From an uncultured Treponema sp. (GTDB taxonomy: Bacteria > Spirochaetota > Spirochaetia > Treponematales > Treponemataceae): DNA of 64,000 nucleotides. Positions 49,421-58,796 of this stretch are shown in pieces. A model generated the notes under the pieces. It did no database searches. It was not told the DNA's origin and worked only from the letters and a program-made list of their open reading frames with translations. Where the stretch lies: NCBI GenBank assembly GCA_947167745.1, contig CAMVJE010000002.1, forward strand, positions 1 to 64,000, given 5' to 3'. Every line of letters begins with the position of its first letter. Within the stretch, counting starts at the first letter, position 1. Position numbers and translations under genes: made by a program.

Positions 49421-50855
49421 AACGCTCCCTACCCGTCCAGCAATAAGTGCAGAGTTTGCAGTGGTCTAGGCCGGTGGAGTTCAGCATGTCGTCCAGGCGG
49501 TGGAAGCGGAGAGTCGTGAAATGGAGCTGCTTTCGGATTTCTTCCTGCATTTTTGCGTATTCGGGAGTATCCGGGTCGCAGTATTTCTGCAAGGTTTCCA
49601 TGCTCACATTTTCGCCCTCAAACTGTTTTACCACTCGGCGGGCAATTAAGTCCATCTCGCTTTTTGAGCGGGAGAAGTTCAAGTATTTGCAGCCGAACAT
49701 GATTGGCGGACAGGCCGGGCGAACATGAACTTCCTTCGCCCCGGACTGGTAGAGAAAATCTGTTGTTTCACGGAGCTGGGTGCCGCGCACGATTGAGTCG
49801 TCAATCAGAAGAATGCTCTTATCTTTAATCAGCTGCTGAACCGGGATAAGCTTCATGTGGGCGATGAGGTTACGCTGCTCTTGGTTTGTTGGCATGAATG
49901 AGCGGGGCCAGGTCGGAGTGTATTTGATGAAGGGGCGGGTGAAAGGAATTCCCGCCTCGTTTGCATAACCTACCGCGTGGGCAGTTCCTGAATCAGGAAC
50001 ACCAGCCGCACAGTCCGGGTGAATGTTGTCGTCTTTGTCACGCATTGCAAGGTATTTTCCGCAGTTGTAGCGCATTGCCTCAACATTCACTCCCTCGTAG
50101 CAGGCTGTGGGGTAGCCGTAGTAAATCCAGAGGAAGGTACAGATTTTCATTTCTTTCTGAGGTTTTTGCAAGACTTCGTAGCGGTCGGCCGTTACATAGA
50201 CGATTTCGGCCGGTCCAAGTTCATGCAAGTCCTGATAGCCCAGATTGATATAGGCAAAACTTTCAAATGAGAGACAGTGGGCAAGAATTGAGCCTTTTGC
50301 GTCTTTTTTTATACCAATCTGAAGCGGAGTGCGGCCCATTTTGTCGCGGGCGCCGTAAATTCCTTCGGGTGTGGCTACCAGCATAGTGATTGAGCCTTTG
50401 ATTTTTGACTGAACATACTGAATTCCTTCGAGAATTGATTTTTTTGTGTTGATCATGGCAAGAATCAATTCTGTCTGGTTGATTTCACCGCCACTCATTT
50501 CGAGGAAGGCGCCACCGTTATCCATAAGTTCTTTTACAAGTTCGTCCTTGTTGGTAACGATTCCGACTGTGGTGACGGCAAAACGGCCCAGGTGAGAGCG
50601 GGCAAGAAGGGGCTGAGGTTCGTAGTCGGAAATACAGCCGATTCCTACCTTGCCTTTCATTTCTTCGATGTCGGTTTCAAATTTTGTTCTGAAGGGAGAG
50701 TTCTGAATATTGTGAATCGCCCTCTGGAATCGTTCGTCCTGTCTCCATACGGCAAGACCTCCCCGCCGTGTTCCCAGGTGAGAGTGATAGTCCACGCCGA
50801 AAAACAAATCCAACGAACAATCGTCTTTTGAAACAACACCGAAAATGCCGCCCAT
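49419..50855 (-). CDS. Amidophosphoribosyltransferase paralogue lacking the glutaminase cysteine
   Basis: 478 residues. Glutaminase-like N-terminal part (YHSHLGTRRGGLAVW, HLGRFAVTTVGIVTNKDEL) and a phosphoribosyltransferase part with ILLIDDSIVRG at 348-358 and CPPIMFGCKYLNFSRSKSE. In active PurF the residue after Met (or propeptide) is the catalytic Cys; here the start is MGGIFG, so the nucleophile is Gly. Bacteroidetes carry a similar MGGFFG paralogue. It may use free ammonia, or act on another amine acceptor. C-terminal CKLCTYC cysteines could bind a cluster. Confidence 0.85.
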   Translation of the reverse strand: MGGIFGVVSKDDCSLDLFFGVDYHSHLGTRRGGLAVWRQDERFQRAIHNIQNSPFRTKFETDIEEMKGKVGIGCISDYEPQPLLARSHLGRFAVTTVGIVTNKDELVKELMDNGGAFLEMSGGEINQTELILAMINTKKSILEGIQYVQSKIKGSITMLVATPEGIYGARDKMGRTPLQIGIKKDAKGSILAHCLSFESFAYINLGYQDLHELGPAEIVYVTADRYEVLQKPQKEMKICTFLWIYYGYPTACYEGVNVEAMRYNCGKYLAMRDKDDNIHPDCAAGVPDSGTAHAVGYANEAGIPFTRPFIKYTPTWPRSFMPTNQEQRNLIAHMKLIPVQQLIKDKSILLIDDSIVRGTQLRETTDFLYQSGAKEVHVRPACPPIMFGCKYLNFSRSKSEMDLIARRVVKQFEGENVSMETLQKYCDPDTPEYAKMQEEIRKQLHFTTLRFHRLDDMLNSTGLDHCKLCTYCWTGRER

Positions 50856-50886
50856 TTTTTGTACCTCTTAATTTATTTTTTATAGT

Positions 50887-52269
50887 TTAGAAAGCGTATG
50901 TCCAGAAAAGGCCGGTTGACCAGCAGTTTCTCTTGACACCATCAAATGCCTGTCTGTGTTCCCAGTCAAAGTAAACAGCGAATGATGTGCTTTTTGAATA
51001 TGCAAAAGTAATCTCTGGACGGATGTCGATGATGTGACCGCCGTTCCAGTCTTTTGTTGAATCATAGTTTGACCAGCGCTTATCTTTTGAACCCTGAGCG
51101 AATGAGCCCCAGACATTGAGACCCAGTTCATTCGTGAGTGAGAGGAGAAGTGTGCCGCCGGTATACCATGCGAAGTCGTAGTTTGAATTCTGGAAGAAGT
51201 TTACGCCCAGTTCAGGACGAATCTGGATGCTTGTTTTTGGAATTGTAAATTTGATTGCAGCTCCAGTACCGTATGCCTGATCATCATCAGCTTTTGTGAA
51301 AAGAGAGTCTGCTGCAAAATAGAGGTCGAGAATGAATGCATCCATTCCGAGGGTTGCGCCTGTGTAGAAGTTTGCCTGTGTGTTAAATGCTCCTTCAATA
51401 GCGGCTGCAAGAGCAAGCCAGTTGAGTGGGGCAAATTTGATTGCTGAGTTTACGGCTGGATCATCTGTGTTGAATCCGTTTGGAAGGGCAGCACCAAGTT
51501 CGAAGACCTCGTTGTCTGCTACAAATCTTACACCTACAGCTCGTTTTGCATATTTGTTTGCATAAGGAACAAAGCCGACTACATCAGCGCTTCCTGGTGC
51601 ATCAACTGTGTATTTGTAGCTTCCTGTGTGCTCAGTTGATGTTTGTACAAGAGCACCAGCCCGGTCATCATAAGCAGTTGAGAAACCGCCCTGACGAACA
51701 TGAGCGTCTGCTTCCCAAAGCCAGTTGCCGTAACGGGGAGCCGGACCAACCTGCCAGTTAAGTTTAGTTCCGACGCCGAAATCTAAATTTTTGGTAAAGT
51801 GATAAATGAAATTGACATAGTAAGAGTCTTGAATTGTGTTAGAGACATTTGCCTGATCGTTGTAGTTGAGCCAGTCTGAGTGGCCGTCTGCTGCGATTTT
51901 TGTTCTATCTGTGGCAGAAAGTTTTTGGCTGATATTGTGATAATCTCCTGCTCGGCTTCCACCGCGAGTACCATACTTAAGGGCGAGTGGATTGAGATTT
52001 GATGTTCCGAAAATGAAATTGTCTACATCGCCATTGTTGTTGTAGTTTGCAAGGAAACTCCAGTTGAGCATTGCTTCGGCAGTGAACTTGCCCCGGTCGA
52101 AACGAGCCTGGAATGTATCTGTGAAACCGTAATACATAACGTTGCCATCAAGTGGAGCGCCCAATCCTGTCCATGCGGTGTTTTTCATCTGTTCTTTTGG
52201 AAGAACCTGAGATGTTGCTGCAAAAGTGAAGCAGAGTGCGCTTACTGCAGCTGTCAGTAATTTTTTCAT
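50887..52269 (-). CDS. Outer-membrane beta-barrel protein, unknown function
   Basis: 460 residues. Signal peptide (MKKLLTAAVSALCFTFAATSQ) and repeated aromatic-ended strands (DGNVMYYGFTDTFQARFDRG, NLDFGVGTKLNWQVGPAPRYG, SFAVYFDWEHRQAF) ending with GLFWTYAF, whose terminal aromatic Phe is typical for barrel assembly. AAAAGGAGTCTATAAA precedes the ATG. No specific family recognised. Likely a porin or outer-membrane structural protein. Confidence 0.8.
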   Translation of the reverse strand: MKKLLTAAVSALCFTFAATSQVLPKEQMKNTAWTGLGAPLDGNVMYYGFTDTFQARFDRGKFTAEAMLNWSFLANYNNNGDVDNFIFGTSNLNPLALKYGTRGGSRAGDYHNISQKLSATDRTKIAADGHSDWLNYNDQANVSNTIQDSYYVNFIYHFTKNLDFGVGTKLNWQVGPAPRYGNWLWEADAHVRQGGFSTAYDDRAGALVQTSTEHTGSYKYTVDAPGSADVVGFVPYANKYAKRAVGVRFVADNEVFELGAALPNGFNTDDPAVNSAIKFAPLNWLALAAAIEGAFNTQANFYTGATLGMDAFILDLYFAADSLFTKADDDQAYGTGAAIKFTIPKTSIQIRPELGVNFFQNSNYDFAWYTGGTLLLSLTNELGLNVWGSFAQGSKDKRWSNYDSTKDWNGGHIIDIRPEITFAYSKSTSFAVYFDWEHRQAFDGVKRNCWSTGLFWTYAF

Positions 52270-52357
52270 TTTATAGACTCCTTTTTATCTATGTGCAAAA
52301 ATATATCAGAAAAAAAGATTTGAGTGAATTAGAATTATGAATTAGAATAAAAATATT

Positions 52358-53494
52358 ATGGCTGTAAAAAAACAAAAATCAGATATTTGTGATTATCTGG
52401 ACTGGCGTGGTGATTTGAGTTTTGATGCATCTCCATTAAATGAAATTGATGCCCTTATTTTTTGTCAGCTTTCTTACATAAATTTTTCCGGTTTAGCCCC
52501 AAGTGATCTTAATTCTTCCATTAAATTCTCCGATTTAGCTCATTTGTTTTTTGCATCTTCGGATTTTAAAAGCCGCAGCGATTTGGGAATGATGATTGAT
52601 CCCAAAACAAATGTTCTTCTAAAAAAAGCCGGTGAATCAGTGCGTTTTAAGGATGTTCTGGTTACCGGATTTGTGAGCAAATATAACAGCGAAAAGGAAG
52701 AACAGTTTTCGGCAGTCACATTCCTGCTGAGCGAATCATCCCTGCTTTCAAAACAACGGGTTTTCGTGGCATTCCGGGGCACGGACGACACGCTTATCGG
52801 CTGGAAGGAAGATTTTAATCTGGCTTTTATGACAAAAGTCCCAGCCCAGGAAGATGCTTTTGCCTATCTTAATGAAGCTGCGAAAAACTTCAAAAAAAGC
52901 GAGCTGATTGTTGGCGGACACTCAAAAGGCGGAAATCTTGCAGTTTATGCTTCAGCTTATCTGGCCGAAAAAGAAAAAAAACAGGTTTCCCTCATCTATA
53001 ATTTCGACGGTCCGGGTTTTTCACGAAGTGATTTGGACAGCGATGATTTTTTCTCCATTAAAACAAAAGTGCGTTCAGTGTTTCCCCAGTTTTCAATAAT
53101 CGGAATGCTTTTTCATCATTTCGATTCTTACAAAATCGTACTAAGCGATGAAAAACTTGTTATGCAGCACAATCCTTTCTCATGGCTTGTTAAAGGCACT
53201 TCATTTGAGTCAAAGAGCGAACTGGATTCAGGTAGTGAAATTTTCTTTACTTCATTTAACAAATGGTTCGAGTCACTTATGGAAAGTCAGCGGCAGCAGT
53301 TCGTGGAAACTCTGTTTTCAGTTTTGATGTCAACTAAGGCAAAGACAAATTCTGAGCTTTCAAAAGACTGGCTTAAAAATGCGGGCAAAATTATCAAGGC
53401 ATTTGCTGAACTTGATTCCGAAATCAGAGATGAAGCCGTGCACATTGCAGGTGACTTCGTTAAAACGATAGCCAAAGAAAGTTTAAATCTGTAA
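52358..53494 (+). CDS. DUF2974 (Mbeg1-like) alpha/beta hydrolase
   Basis: 378 residues. NEIDALIFCQLSYINF start and the serine hydrolase elbow GGHSKGGNLAVYA near residue 187-199, with FVAFRGTDDTLIGWKEDF before it, match the DUF2974 family of lipase-like enzymes. No signal peptide. Substrate unknown. Followed 10 bp later by the ACT gene. Confidence 0.85.
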   Translation: MAVKKQKSDICDYLDWRGDLSFDASPLNEIDALIFCQLSYINFSGLAPSDLNSSIKFSDLAHLFFASSDFKSRSDLGMMIDPKTNVLLKKAGESVRFKDVLVTGFVSKYNSEKEEQFSAVTFLLSESSLLSKQRVFVAFRGTDDTLIGWKEDFNLAFMTKVPAQEDAFAYLNEAAKNFKKSELIVGGHSKGGNLAVYASAYLAEKEKKQVSLIYNFDGPGFSRSDLDSDDFFSIKTKVRSVFPQFSIIGMLFHHFDSYKIVLSDEKLVMQHNPFSWLVKGTSFESKSELDSGSEIFFTSFNKWFESLMESQRQQFVETLFSVLMSTKAKTNSELSKDWLKNAGKIIKAFAELDSEIRDEAVHIAGDFVKTIAKESLNL

Positions 53495-53504
53495 AATAAG
53501 CGGT

Positions 53505-53774
53505 ATGAATGCAATTGTAACAGTCGTAGGAAGCGACAAAGTCGGAATCATTGCGGAAGTCAGCGCACTTCTTGCAAAACACAAAATCAATATAGCTGAT
53601 ATCACTCAAACTATTCTTTCAGGTAACTTTGTTATGATGATGATGGTTTCTCTGGATGAGTCTGACATCACGGTTGATGGACTCAGAGAACTTCTCAACG
53701 CAAGTAGCGAAAAAATGCATGTTGAGATAAATGTCATGGCGGAAAAAGTCTTTTCTTCTATGAATCGAATCTAA
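53505..53774 (+). CDS. ACT-domain protein (UPF0237)
   Basis: 89 residues made of one ACT domain: MNAIVTVVGSDKVGIIAEVSALLAKHKINIADITQTIL is the family start, with the regulatory-ligand loop GSDKVGI. Such small ACT proteins bind amino acids or act as regulatory partners; partner unknown. 10 bp after the hydrolase gene and 21 bp before the first pectate lyase gene. Confidence 0.92.
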   Translation: MNAIVTVVGSDKVGIIAEVSALLAKHKINIADITQTILSGNFVMMMMVSLDESDITVDGLRELLNASSEKMHVEINVMAEKVFSSMNRI

Positions 53775-53795
53775 TCTTTTTTTACGGAGGTTCTT

Positions 53796-55061
53796 ATGAA
53801 AAAACTTCTTTTAGCAAGTGTGATGCTGTGTTCTTCGGCTCTTATCTTTTCAACACCATCCAAAATCACTATTAATACAGCAGAAAAACCTGTCACAAAC
53901 GGATGGGCAGATATGGGCGAATTGCACTATGTCTCAGAGAATGTAATCATTATTGATGACGAGCATTTTTCTTCTCCACGGCGAAAACTTAATGCCTTTA
54001 AAAACGCAATCGCATCAGGCTCTGTCGGAAATCAAAATTTAAGTGATAAACCCGCCCTGATTATCCTCAGCGGAACAGTCGATTTGAGCGGGGGTGCCGT
54101 CAGCGATTCTGATCATTCTTATTTTGATCAATTTGATCCAACTTCACACCATCGCCTTCATGATGACTTTATGTTCGACATCGGCTCAAACAAAACAATT
54201 ATCGGTGTGAACAATGCAAAAATTGCTTACGGAGGCTTACGAATTAAGGCAAAAGAGGACTTCGTAGCAAAAAATATTATCATCAGAAATATCAACTTTT
54301 GGGATGCCCACGGTTCCACGGAATACGACACAAAGGTCTCTAAATATTCAAGCAAAAAAGCCAGCGCAGATCAGCTTGTAATCGAGGGGTTTGAAGATAA
54401 GTCAACAAAAGCCAACTACCTTTACATTCCTGAGAATATTTGGATTGACCACTGCACTTTCTCAGACGGCGTATGTGTGGATTTGGACAGAAATTTTAAC
54501 CATGACGGTGCTCTCGATGTTAAGTGCTGCAAGAATCTTACTATTTCTTTTTGTGAATTCACAAACCATGATAAAGTGACCCTCTGCGGATCAAGTGATA
54601 AATTCATCACACCTGAAGAACGGGAAATCACATTCCACGATAACTACTATCACGGCTGTGTTCAGCGAATGCCAAGAACACGTGGTGGATATTTTCATCT
54701 TTACAACAATGTTTATGATAAAATCGGCACATCTAACAATTCGGGCGCAAGTTTAGGACCTGGAGTCGGCGCACAGTTTATCGTTGAGAACAATTATTTC
54801 GGAAAGCACGCAGGCTATATCTTGCGAGCAAATGACTCTTCAAAGGCTGGGACACCTTCTTTCTATAAAATTTATGCAGAAGGAAATAAACCAGAATTGA
54901 ACGGTAGTAACGCAGAAAACTTTACAAGCCACAAGGTCAGCGAAAAACCCTGGCAGATTCAGTACAAATACACGCTTAAAAGCGCTGATGAAGCAAAGGT
55001 ATCTGTCGTAAATGAGGCCGGTGCCGGAGCAAAAGTTGTGATTGACGGAAAAGAGTTTTAA
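53796..55061 (+). CDS. Secreted pectate lyase, family PL1 (copy 1)
   Basis: 421 residues with a signal peptide (MKKLLLASVMLCSSALIFS). Right-handed parallel beta-helix family PL1: WIDHCTFSD near 218, HDGALDVKCCKNLTISFCEFTNHDKVTLCGSS, FHDNYYHGCVQRMPRTRGGYFHLYNNVYDKIG with the catalytic Arg in RMPRTRGG. Cleaves polygalacturonate by Ca2+-dependent beta-elimination. ACGGAGG ribosome binding site at good distance. First of three tandem enzymes. Confidence 0.93.
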   Translation: MKKLLLASVMLCSSALIFSTPSKITINTAEKPVTNGWADMGELHYVSENVIIIDDEHFSSPRRKLNAFKNAIASGSVGNQNLSDKPALIILSGTVDLSGGAVSDSDHSYFDQFDPTSHHRLHDDFMFDIGSNKTIIGVNNAKIAYGGLRIKAKEDFVAKNIIIRNINFWDAHGSTEYDTKVSKYSSKKASADQLVIEGFEDKSTKANYLYIPENIWIDHCTFSDGVCVDLDRNFNHDGALDVKCCKNLTISFCEFTNHDKVTLCGSSDKFITPEEREITFHDNYYHGCVQRMPRTRGGYFHLYNNVYDKIGTSNNSGASLGPGVGAQFIVENNYFGKHAGYILRANDSSKAGTPSFYKIYAEGNKPELNGSNAENFTSHKVSEKPWQIQYKYTLKSADEAKVSVVNEAGAGAKVVIDGKEF

Positions 55062-55081
55062 ATAAGGGCAGGAGGATAGAG

Positions 55082-57418
55082 ATGATTACTAAAAAGAAAG
55101 TTAAAGGCTTTGCCTTGCTTGCCGGATTTATCTTTGCTGTAGCGGGTCTTGTCAGTTGTGCTTCAGATGGAAGTAGCAGCGGAAGTGGAAGTGGGGCAGG
55201 AAGTCTGGCTACGGGGGTGACTTCAGTTACGCTCAGCCGAAGTGAAGCCAATATTCTTTTGAACAACGAGATTACACTTACAGCAACCGTAAAAACATAT
55301 TTATCTTCTGCTTCTACAGATGTTGTATGGTCGTCAAGTGATGCCAGCGTTGCTTCTGTTTCAGACGGAAAGGTAACAGGGCTGAAAGCCGGAAGTGCAA
55401 CCATCACGGCAACATCAAAAGCTGATTCAAGCAAATATGCGACTTGTGTTGTTAAGGTTAGTTCAAGTGCAACAACCGGTGGAAATACAGTTTGGGATTT
55501 TTCAACAAAGCCGTCTAACATCGGAACTACTGGCACATCATACACAGACACAACAATAGCTCCGACATCAGGCTCGTCGGCGACATTGGTAGTGACCGCA
55601 GAGGATTTAAAATGGGCAACTTCATACTTGCAGTCAGGAAGAAATGGTGTTGACTATACATCGTATGCAACAAAATCAAAAGCAACATTTACATTAACAA
55701 CTACAGTAAAGTCTACAATAACAATTGTTATGTCCGGTTCAGGCTCTTCTGATACAAGCTATCGCTGGATTGTGGTTACTGATTCAAGTGGAAATATTGT
55801 TGAAAAAATTGAATCAAGTACAAATGGAACAGAACAGACTCTTAAAATAGAAAATGCTGTTGCTGGAACATACACAATTTATACAAACGGTGTAAGAATA
55901 AATAGTATTACTGTGGAAGGAGAAGAAAGTGGTACTTCTGTTGTATATCCAAGCGGAATCACGCTCGACAAGACAGAGCTTTCGCTTGATGTGAGCGATG
56001 ACTCAACCACACGAGAAGAAACCCTTGTTGCAACAATTACAAATGCAGCTGAAGTTAGTAGCGGATATAATACAATCAACTGGTCATCTTCTGACACAAG
56101 CGTTGCAACTGTTGCGAACGGTAAGGTAACAGCTAAAAAAGCAGGAACAGCTGTTATCACAGCTTACGCACAATACGGAACTGCAGAAGCCAAGTGTAAT
56201 GTTACGGTAACCGGAACTTCATCGTCAAAAATAATCAGAGTGGATGACACTCCTGTGGGATATGCCTCAATCACGCCACAGACAGGAACAGGAACGACTG
56301 TCACTACAAAAACTGAACTCGTCAATGCGCTCAAAAACGGCGGATTGATTTATGTGAAAGGAACAATCGATGTGTCGGATGGATGCTTGCCGAGCACTGC
56401 GGGCGGTACAACTGACGAATTGGATGCTTTTGTTGCCGCTAACAGCTCTTATTCAAAATACTCTGACTTCAAGACAGCATATGCAAAAGCGTGCTCAGAT
56501 ACAACTGAAGATGGTGATTCAGAATCCACCACAAAATCGAGTTTATATGACGTGCTTTGGCAATTAAATAAGGCCTACGGAAACAAAATAAAGCTTTCTC
56601 CAGTCTCGAACACAACAATCATCGGACTCGACGGAGCTGTCATCAAGGGCGGCACTTTCCAGATTTCTAAGTCAAATATTACTATTCGTAACTTGACAAT
56701 CCAGGATGCCTATGACCCCTTCCCTCATCATGAAGTAAAGAGTGATGGTGTCACTTCAGATGGCTTTAATGCCCAGTGGGACGGAATCTGTCTTGACGGA
56801 GCTTCAAATATCTGGATTGACCACTGCACAATCGAAGACACTATGAAGTATTCGAATGTAACGACTAAAACTAGTTCAGAAAAATGGCAGACTTACGATG
56901 GCCTCTGCGACATGAAAGGTTCGTCAAAGAACATCGTAGTCTCATATTGCGTCTTCAAAAACCACGACAAGACAATGCTGATTGGTTCAGGTTCAAGTGA
57001 TATAAGCGGCGGCTACATCACAATCCACCACAACAAATTCTTGAACTGCGGTCAGCGTCTTCCGATGACGACTTACCCGAACATGCATGTTTACAACAAC
57101 TCTTTTGAGCGTGATTCTGACGCATATTACTCACAGCAGGCATGCATTGTCGGTAGATACGGCGCATACACTTATGTCGTAGAAAACAACTACTTTGGAA
57201 GCGGTGTAAAAAACTGCTTGACGACATCCACAAAAGCCACAGGCTCATGCTACTCAAGTGGAAACTACTTTGTTGAATCTTCAACTTCTACAGACTTGGT
57301 GACATCAACTTCTGCAAAGCCGTTCACTCCAAGCTATTCATACGAACTTGAAGCAGCTTCCAATGTTAAAGCAAGCCTTGACGATAATGCCGGTGCAGGA
57401 GTTTGTACTGTAAAATAA
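55082..57418 (+). CDS. Lipoprotein with two BIG2 domains and a PL1 pectate-lyase domain
   Basis: 778 residues. Lipobox LVSC near residue 22. BIG2 domain 1 about 40-125 (VVWSSSDASVASVSDGKVTGLKAGSATITA), a beta-sandwich-like region about 130-280 possibly carbohydrate-binding, BIG2 domain 2 about 290-380 (INWSSSDTSVATVANGKVTAKKAGTAVITA), then PL1 about 395-778 with WIDHCTIED and NHDKTMLIGSGSSD. The usual RxPxxRxG is GQRLPMTTYPN here, so the second Arg and Gly are replaced. It likely attaches to the cell surface and binds pectin. 20 bp after copy 1. Confidence 0.9.
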   Translation: MITKKKVKGFALLAGFIFAVAGLVSCASDGSSSGSGSGAGSLATGVTSVTLSRSEANILLNNEITLTATVKTYLSSASTDVVWSSSDASVASVSDGKVTGLKAGSATITATSKADSSKYATCVVKVSSSATTGGNTVWDFSTKPSNIGTTGTSYTDTTIAPTSGSSATLVVTAEDLKWATSYLQSGRNGVDYTSYATKSKATFTLTTTVKSTITIVMSGSGSSDTSYRWIVVTDSSGNIVEKIESSTNGTEQTLKIENAVAGTYTIYTNGVRINSITVEGEESGTSVVYPSGITLDKTELSLDVSDDSTTREETLVATITNAAEVSSGYNTINWSSSDTSVATVANGKVTAKKAGTAVITAYAQYGTAEAKCNVTVTGTSSSKIIRVDDTPVGYASITPQTGTGTTVTTKTELVNALKNGGLIYVKGTIDVSDGCLPSTAGGTTDELDAFVAANSSYSKYSDFKTAYAKACSDTTEDGDSESTTKSSLYDVLWQLNKAYGNKIKLSPVSNTTIIGLDGAVIKGGTFQISKSNITIRNLTIQDAYDPFPHHEVKSDGVTSDGFNAQWDGICLDGASNIWIDHCTIEDTMKYSNVTTKTSSEKWQTYDGLCDMKGSSKNIVVSYCVFKNHDKTMLIGSGSSDISGGYITIHHNKFLNCGQRLPMTTYPNMHVYNNSFERDSDAYYSQQACIVGRYGAYTYVVENNYFGSGVKNCLTTSTKATGSCYSSGNYFVESSTSTDLVTSTSAKPFTPSYSYELEAASNVKASLDDNAGAGVCTVK

Positions 57419-57431
57419 CCATCTTCTTTTG

Positions 57432-57479
57432 AAAGGGAAAGAGAAATCTTTTGAGGAAGGTGGCTCTTTCCCTTTTTTT
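57432..57479 (+). terminator. Terminator after the BIG2-pectate lyase gene
   Basis: AAAGGGAAAGAG (57432-57443) pairs perfectly with CTCTTTCCCTTT (57464-57475); T-run follows. The loop contains CTTTTGAGGAAGGTGG, also seen in the next two terminators. Confidence 0.88.
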
Positions 57480-57495
57480 ATGTTAAGATCTCTCC

Positions 57496-58707
57496 ATGAA
57501 AAAAATTCTTCCTGTTTTTATTTTTTGTCTTTCTTTGGCATTTACTCAGGCTGAAGGAAAGACAGAGCCTCTTTCGGTTGTTCCCGGTGCACCTGTGTTG
57601 ACTTACGGCTGGGCTGACATGGGGAAAATGAAATATTCTAAGTCAAAAAAAATTACTTTGATTGATGACGCTTCTTATCCTGATTCAAAGAAAAAGAGAC
57701 AGGCCTTTACAAAGGCAATCTCTGGCAGTGGTTCACGCTTTATAGTACTTTCAGGTGAGGTAGATTTGAGTGATGGTGTAATTTCTGATGAAGACCATTC
57801 ATATTTTGATGAATTCAGCTCTGCTCACAACAGATTGCACGACGATATCGTTTATTCAGTTTCTTCAAATACAACTCTAATTGGAATCAACGGTGCTAAA
57901 GTGAAATTTGGCGGACTGGTAATCCGCTCTGCTTCAAATATTATTATTCGTAATGTGGAATTTTGGGATGCACACGGCTCGACAGAAATCGATACAAAGA
58001 GGGAGCCTGATTCAAAGGCAAGTATTGATAATCTGGTGATTCTTGATGGATCGAAAAACATTTGGATTGACCACTGTACTTTTTCGGACGGTATTTGCAA
58101 TGACATGGTGCGAAATTATCACCATGATGGTTTGATTGATATTCCTTACGGAATGAATGTTACGATTTCTTATTGCGAGTTTAAAAATCATGACAAGGTT
58201 ATGCTGGTTGGATCCGGTGAAAAATCTCTCAGTCCAAAAGACAGGTCTGTGACGCTGCATCACAATTATTTTCATGCAACGACTCAGCGAATGCCTCGAA
58301 CCAGAGGAACTTACATGCACATTTACAACAATGTCTATGATAAGATCGGAGTGCCAGAGAATGCTGGTTACAGTTTGGGGCCAGGAACGAATGCAAAATT
58401 TATCGTAGAGAATAATTATTTTGGTTCTCATCTGGGATTTGTTATCGATATTTACGATAAAGGGGGGAGTAAAGGCAAGCCCTCCGCACTCATTTATTTT
58501 GAGGGAAACAGTATCGCCGTTGATGAGACAAATACCCGCTCTAAAAATGACAAGCCTCAGCGCAGTTACAATGAGCATATTGTCGCTGAAAAGCCCTGGG
58601 AAATTCCATATGAATATAAAAGTAACATGCAGGACTGGAGTAAGGCAAAAGATGATGTCCATATGAACGCTGGTGCAGGCAAAGAGGTAATTATCGAAGG
58701 TCTGTAA
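57496..58707 (+). CDS. Secreted pectate lyase, family PL1 (copy 2)
   Basis: 403 residues with a signal peptide (MKKILPVFIFCLSLAFTQA). WIDHCTFSDGICND near 196, HHDGLIDIPYGMNVTISYCEFKNHDKVMLVGSG, and HHNYFHATTQRMPRTRGTYMHIYNNVYDKIG keep the catalytic Arg and Ca2+-binding Asp positions. Closely similar to copy 1 (same GADMG and FWDAHGSTE landmarks), so a recent duplication. Has its own terminators on both sides, so it is transcribed alone. Confidence 0.93.
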   Translation: MKKILPVFIFCLSLAFTQAEGKTEPLSVVPGAPVLTYGWADMGKMKYSKSKKITLIDDASYPDSKKKRQAFTKAISGSGSRFIVLSGEVDLSDGVISDEDHSYFDEFSSAHNRLHDDIVYSVSSNTTLIGINGAKVKFGGLVIRSASNIIIRNVEFWDAHGSTEIDTKREPDSKASIDNLVILDGSKNIWIDHCTFSDGICNDMVRNYHHDGLIDIPYGMNVTISYCEFKNHDKVMLVGSGEKSLSPKDRSVTLHHNYFHATTQRMPRTRGTYMHIYNNVYDKIGVPENAGYSLGPGTNAKFIVENNYFGSHLGFVIDIYDKGGSKGKPSALIYFEGNSIAVDETNTRSKNDKPQRSYNEHIVAEKPWEIPYEYKSNMQDWSKAKDDVHMNAGAGKEVIIEGL

Positions 58708-58733
58708 ATTTACCAGAAAACAGAAAAACTTTT

Positions 58734-58759
58734 GGGAAAGGTGGCACTTTCCCTTTTTT
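58734..58759 (+). terminator. Terminator after pectate lyase copy 2
   Basis: GGGAAAG (58734-58740) pairs with CTTTCCC (58747-58753), T-run to 58759. Preceded by CTTTT to give the shared CTTTTGnGAAAGGTG block. Confidence 0.75.
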
Positions 58760-58796
58760 ATTGCTCAAATCCTTACATATCATTAAACTGTCTCTT

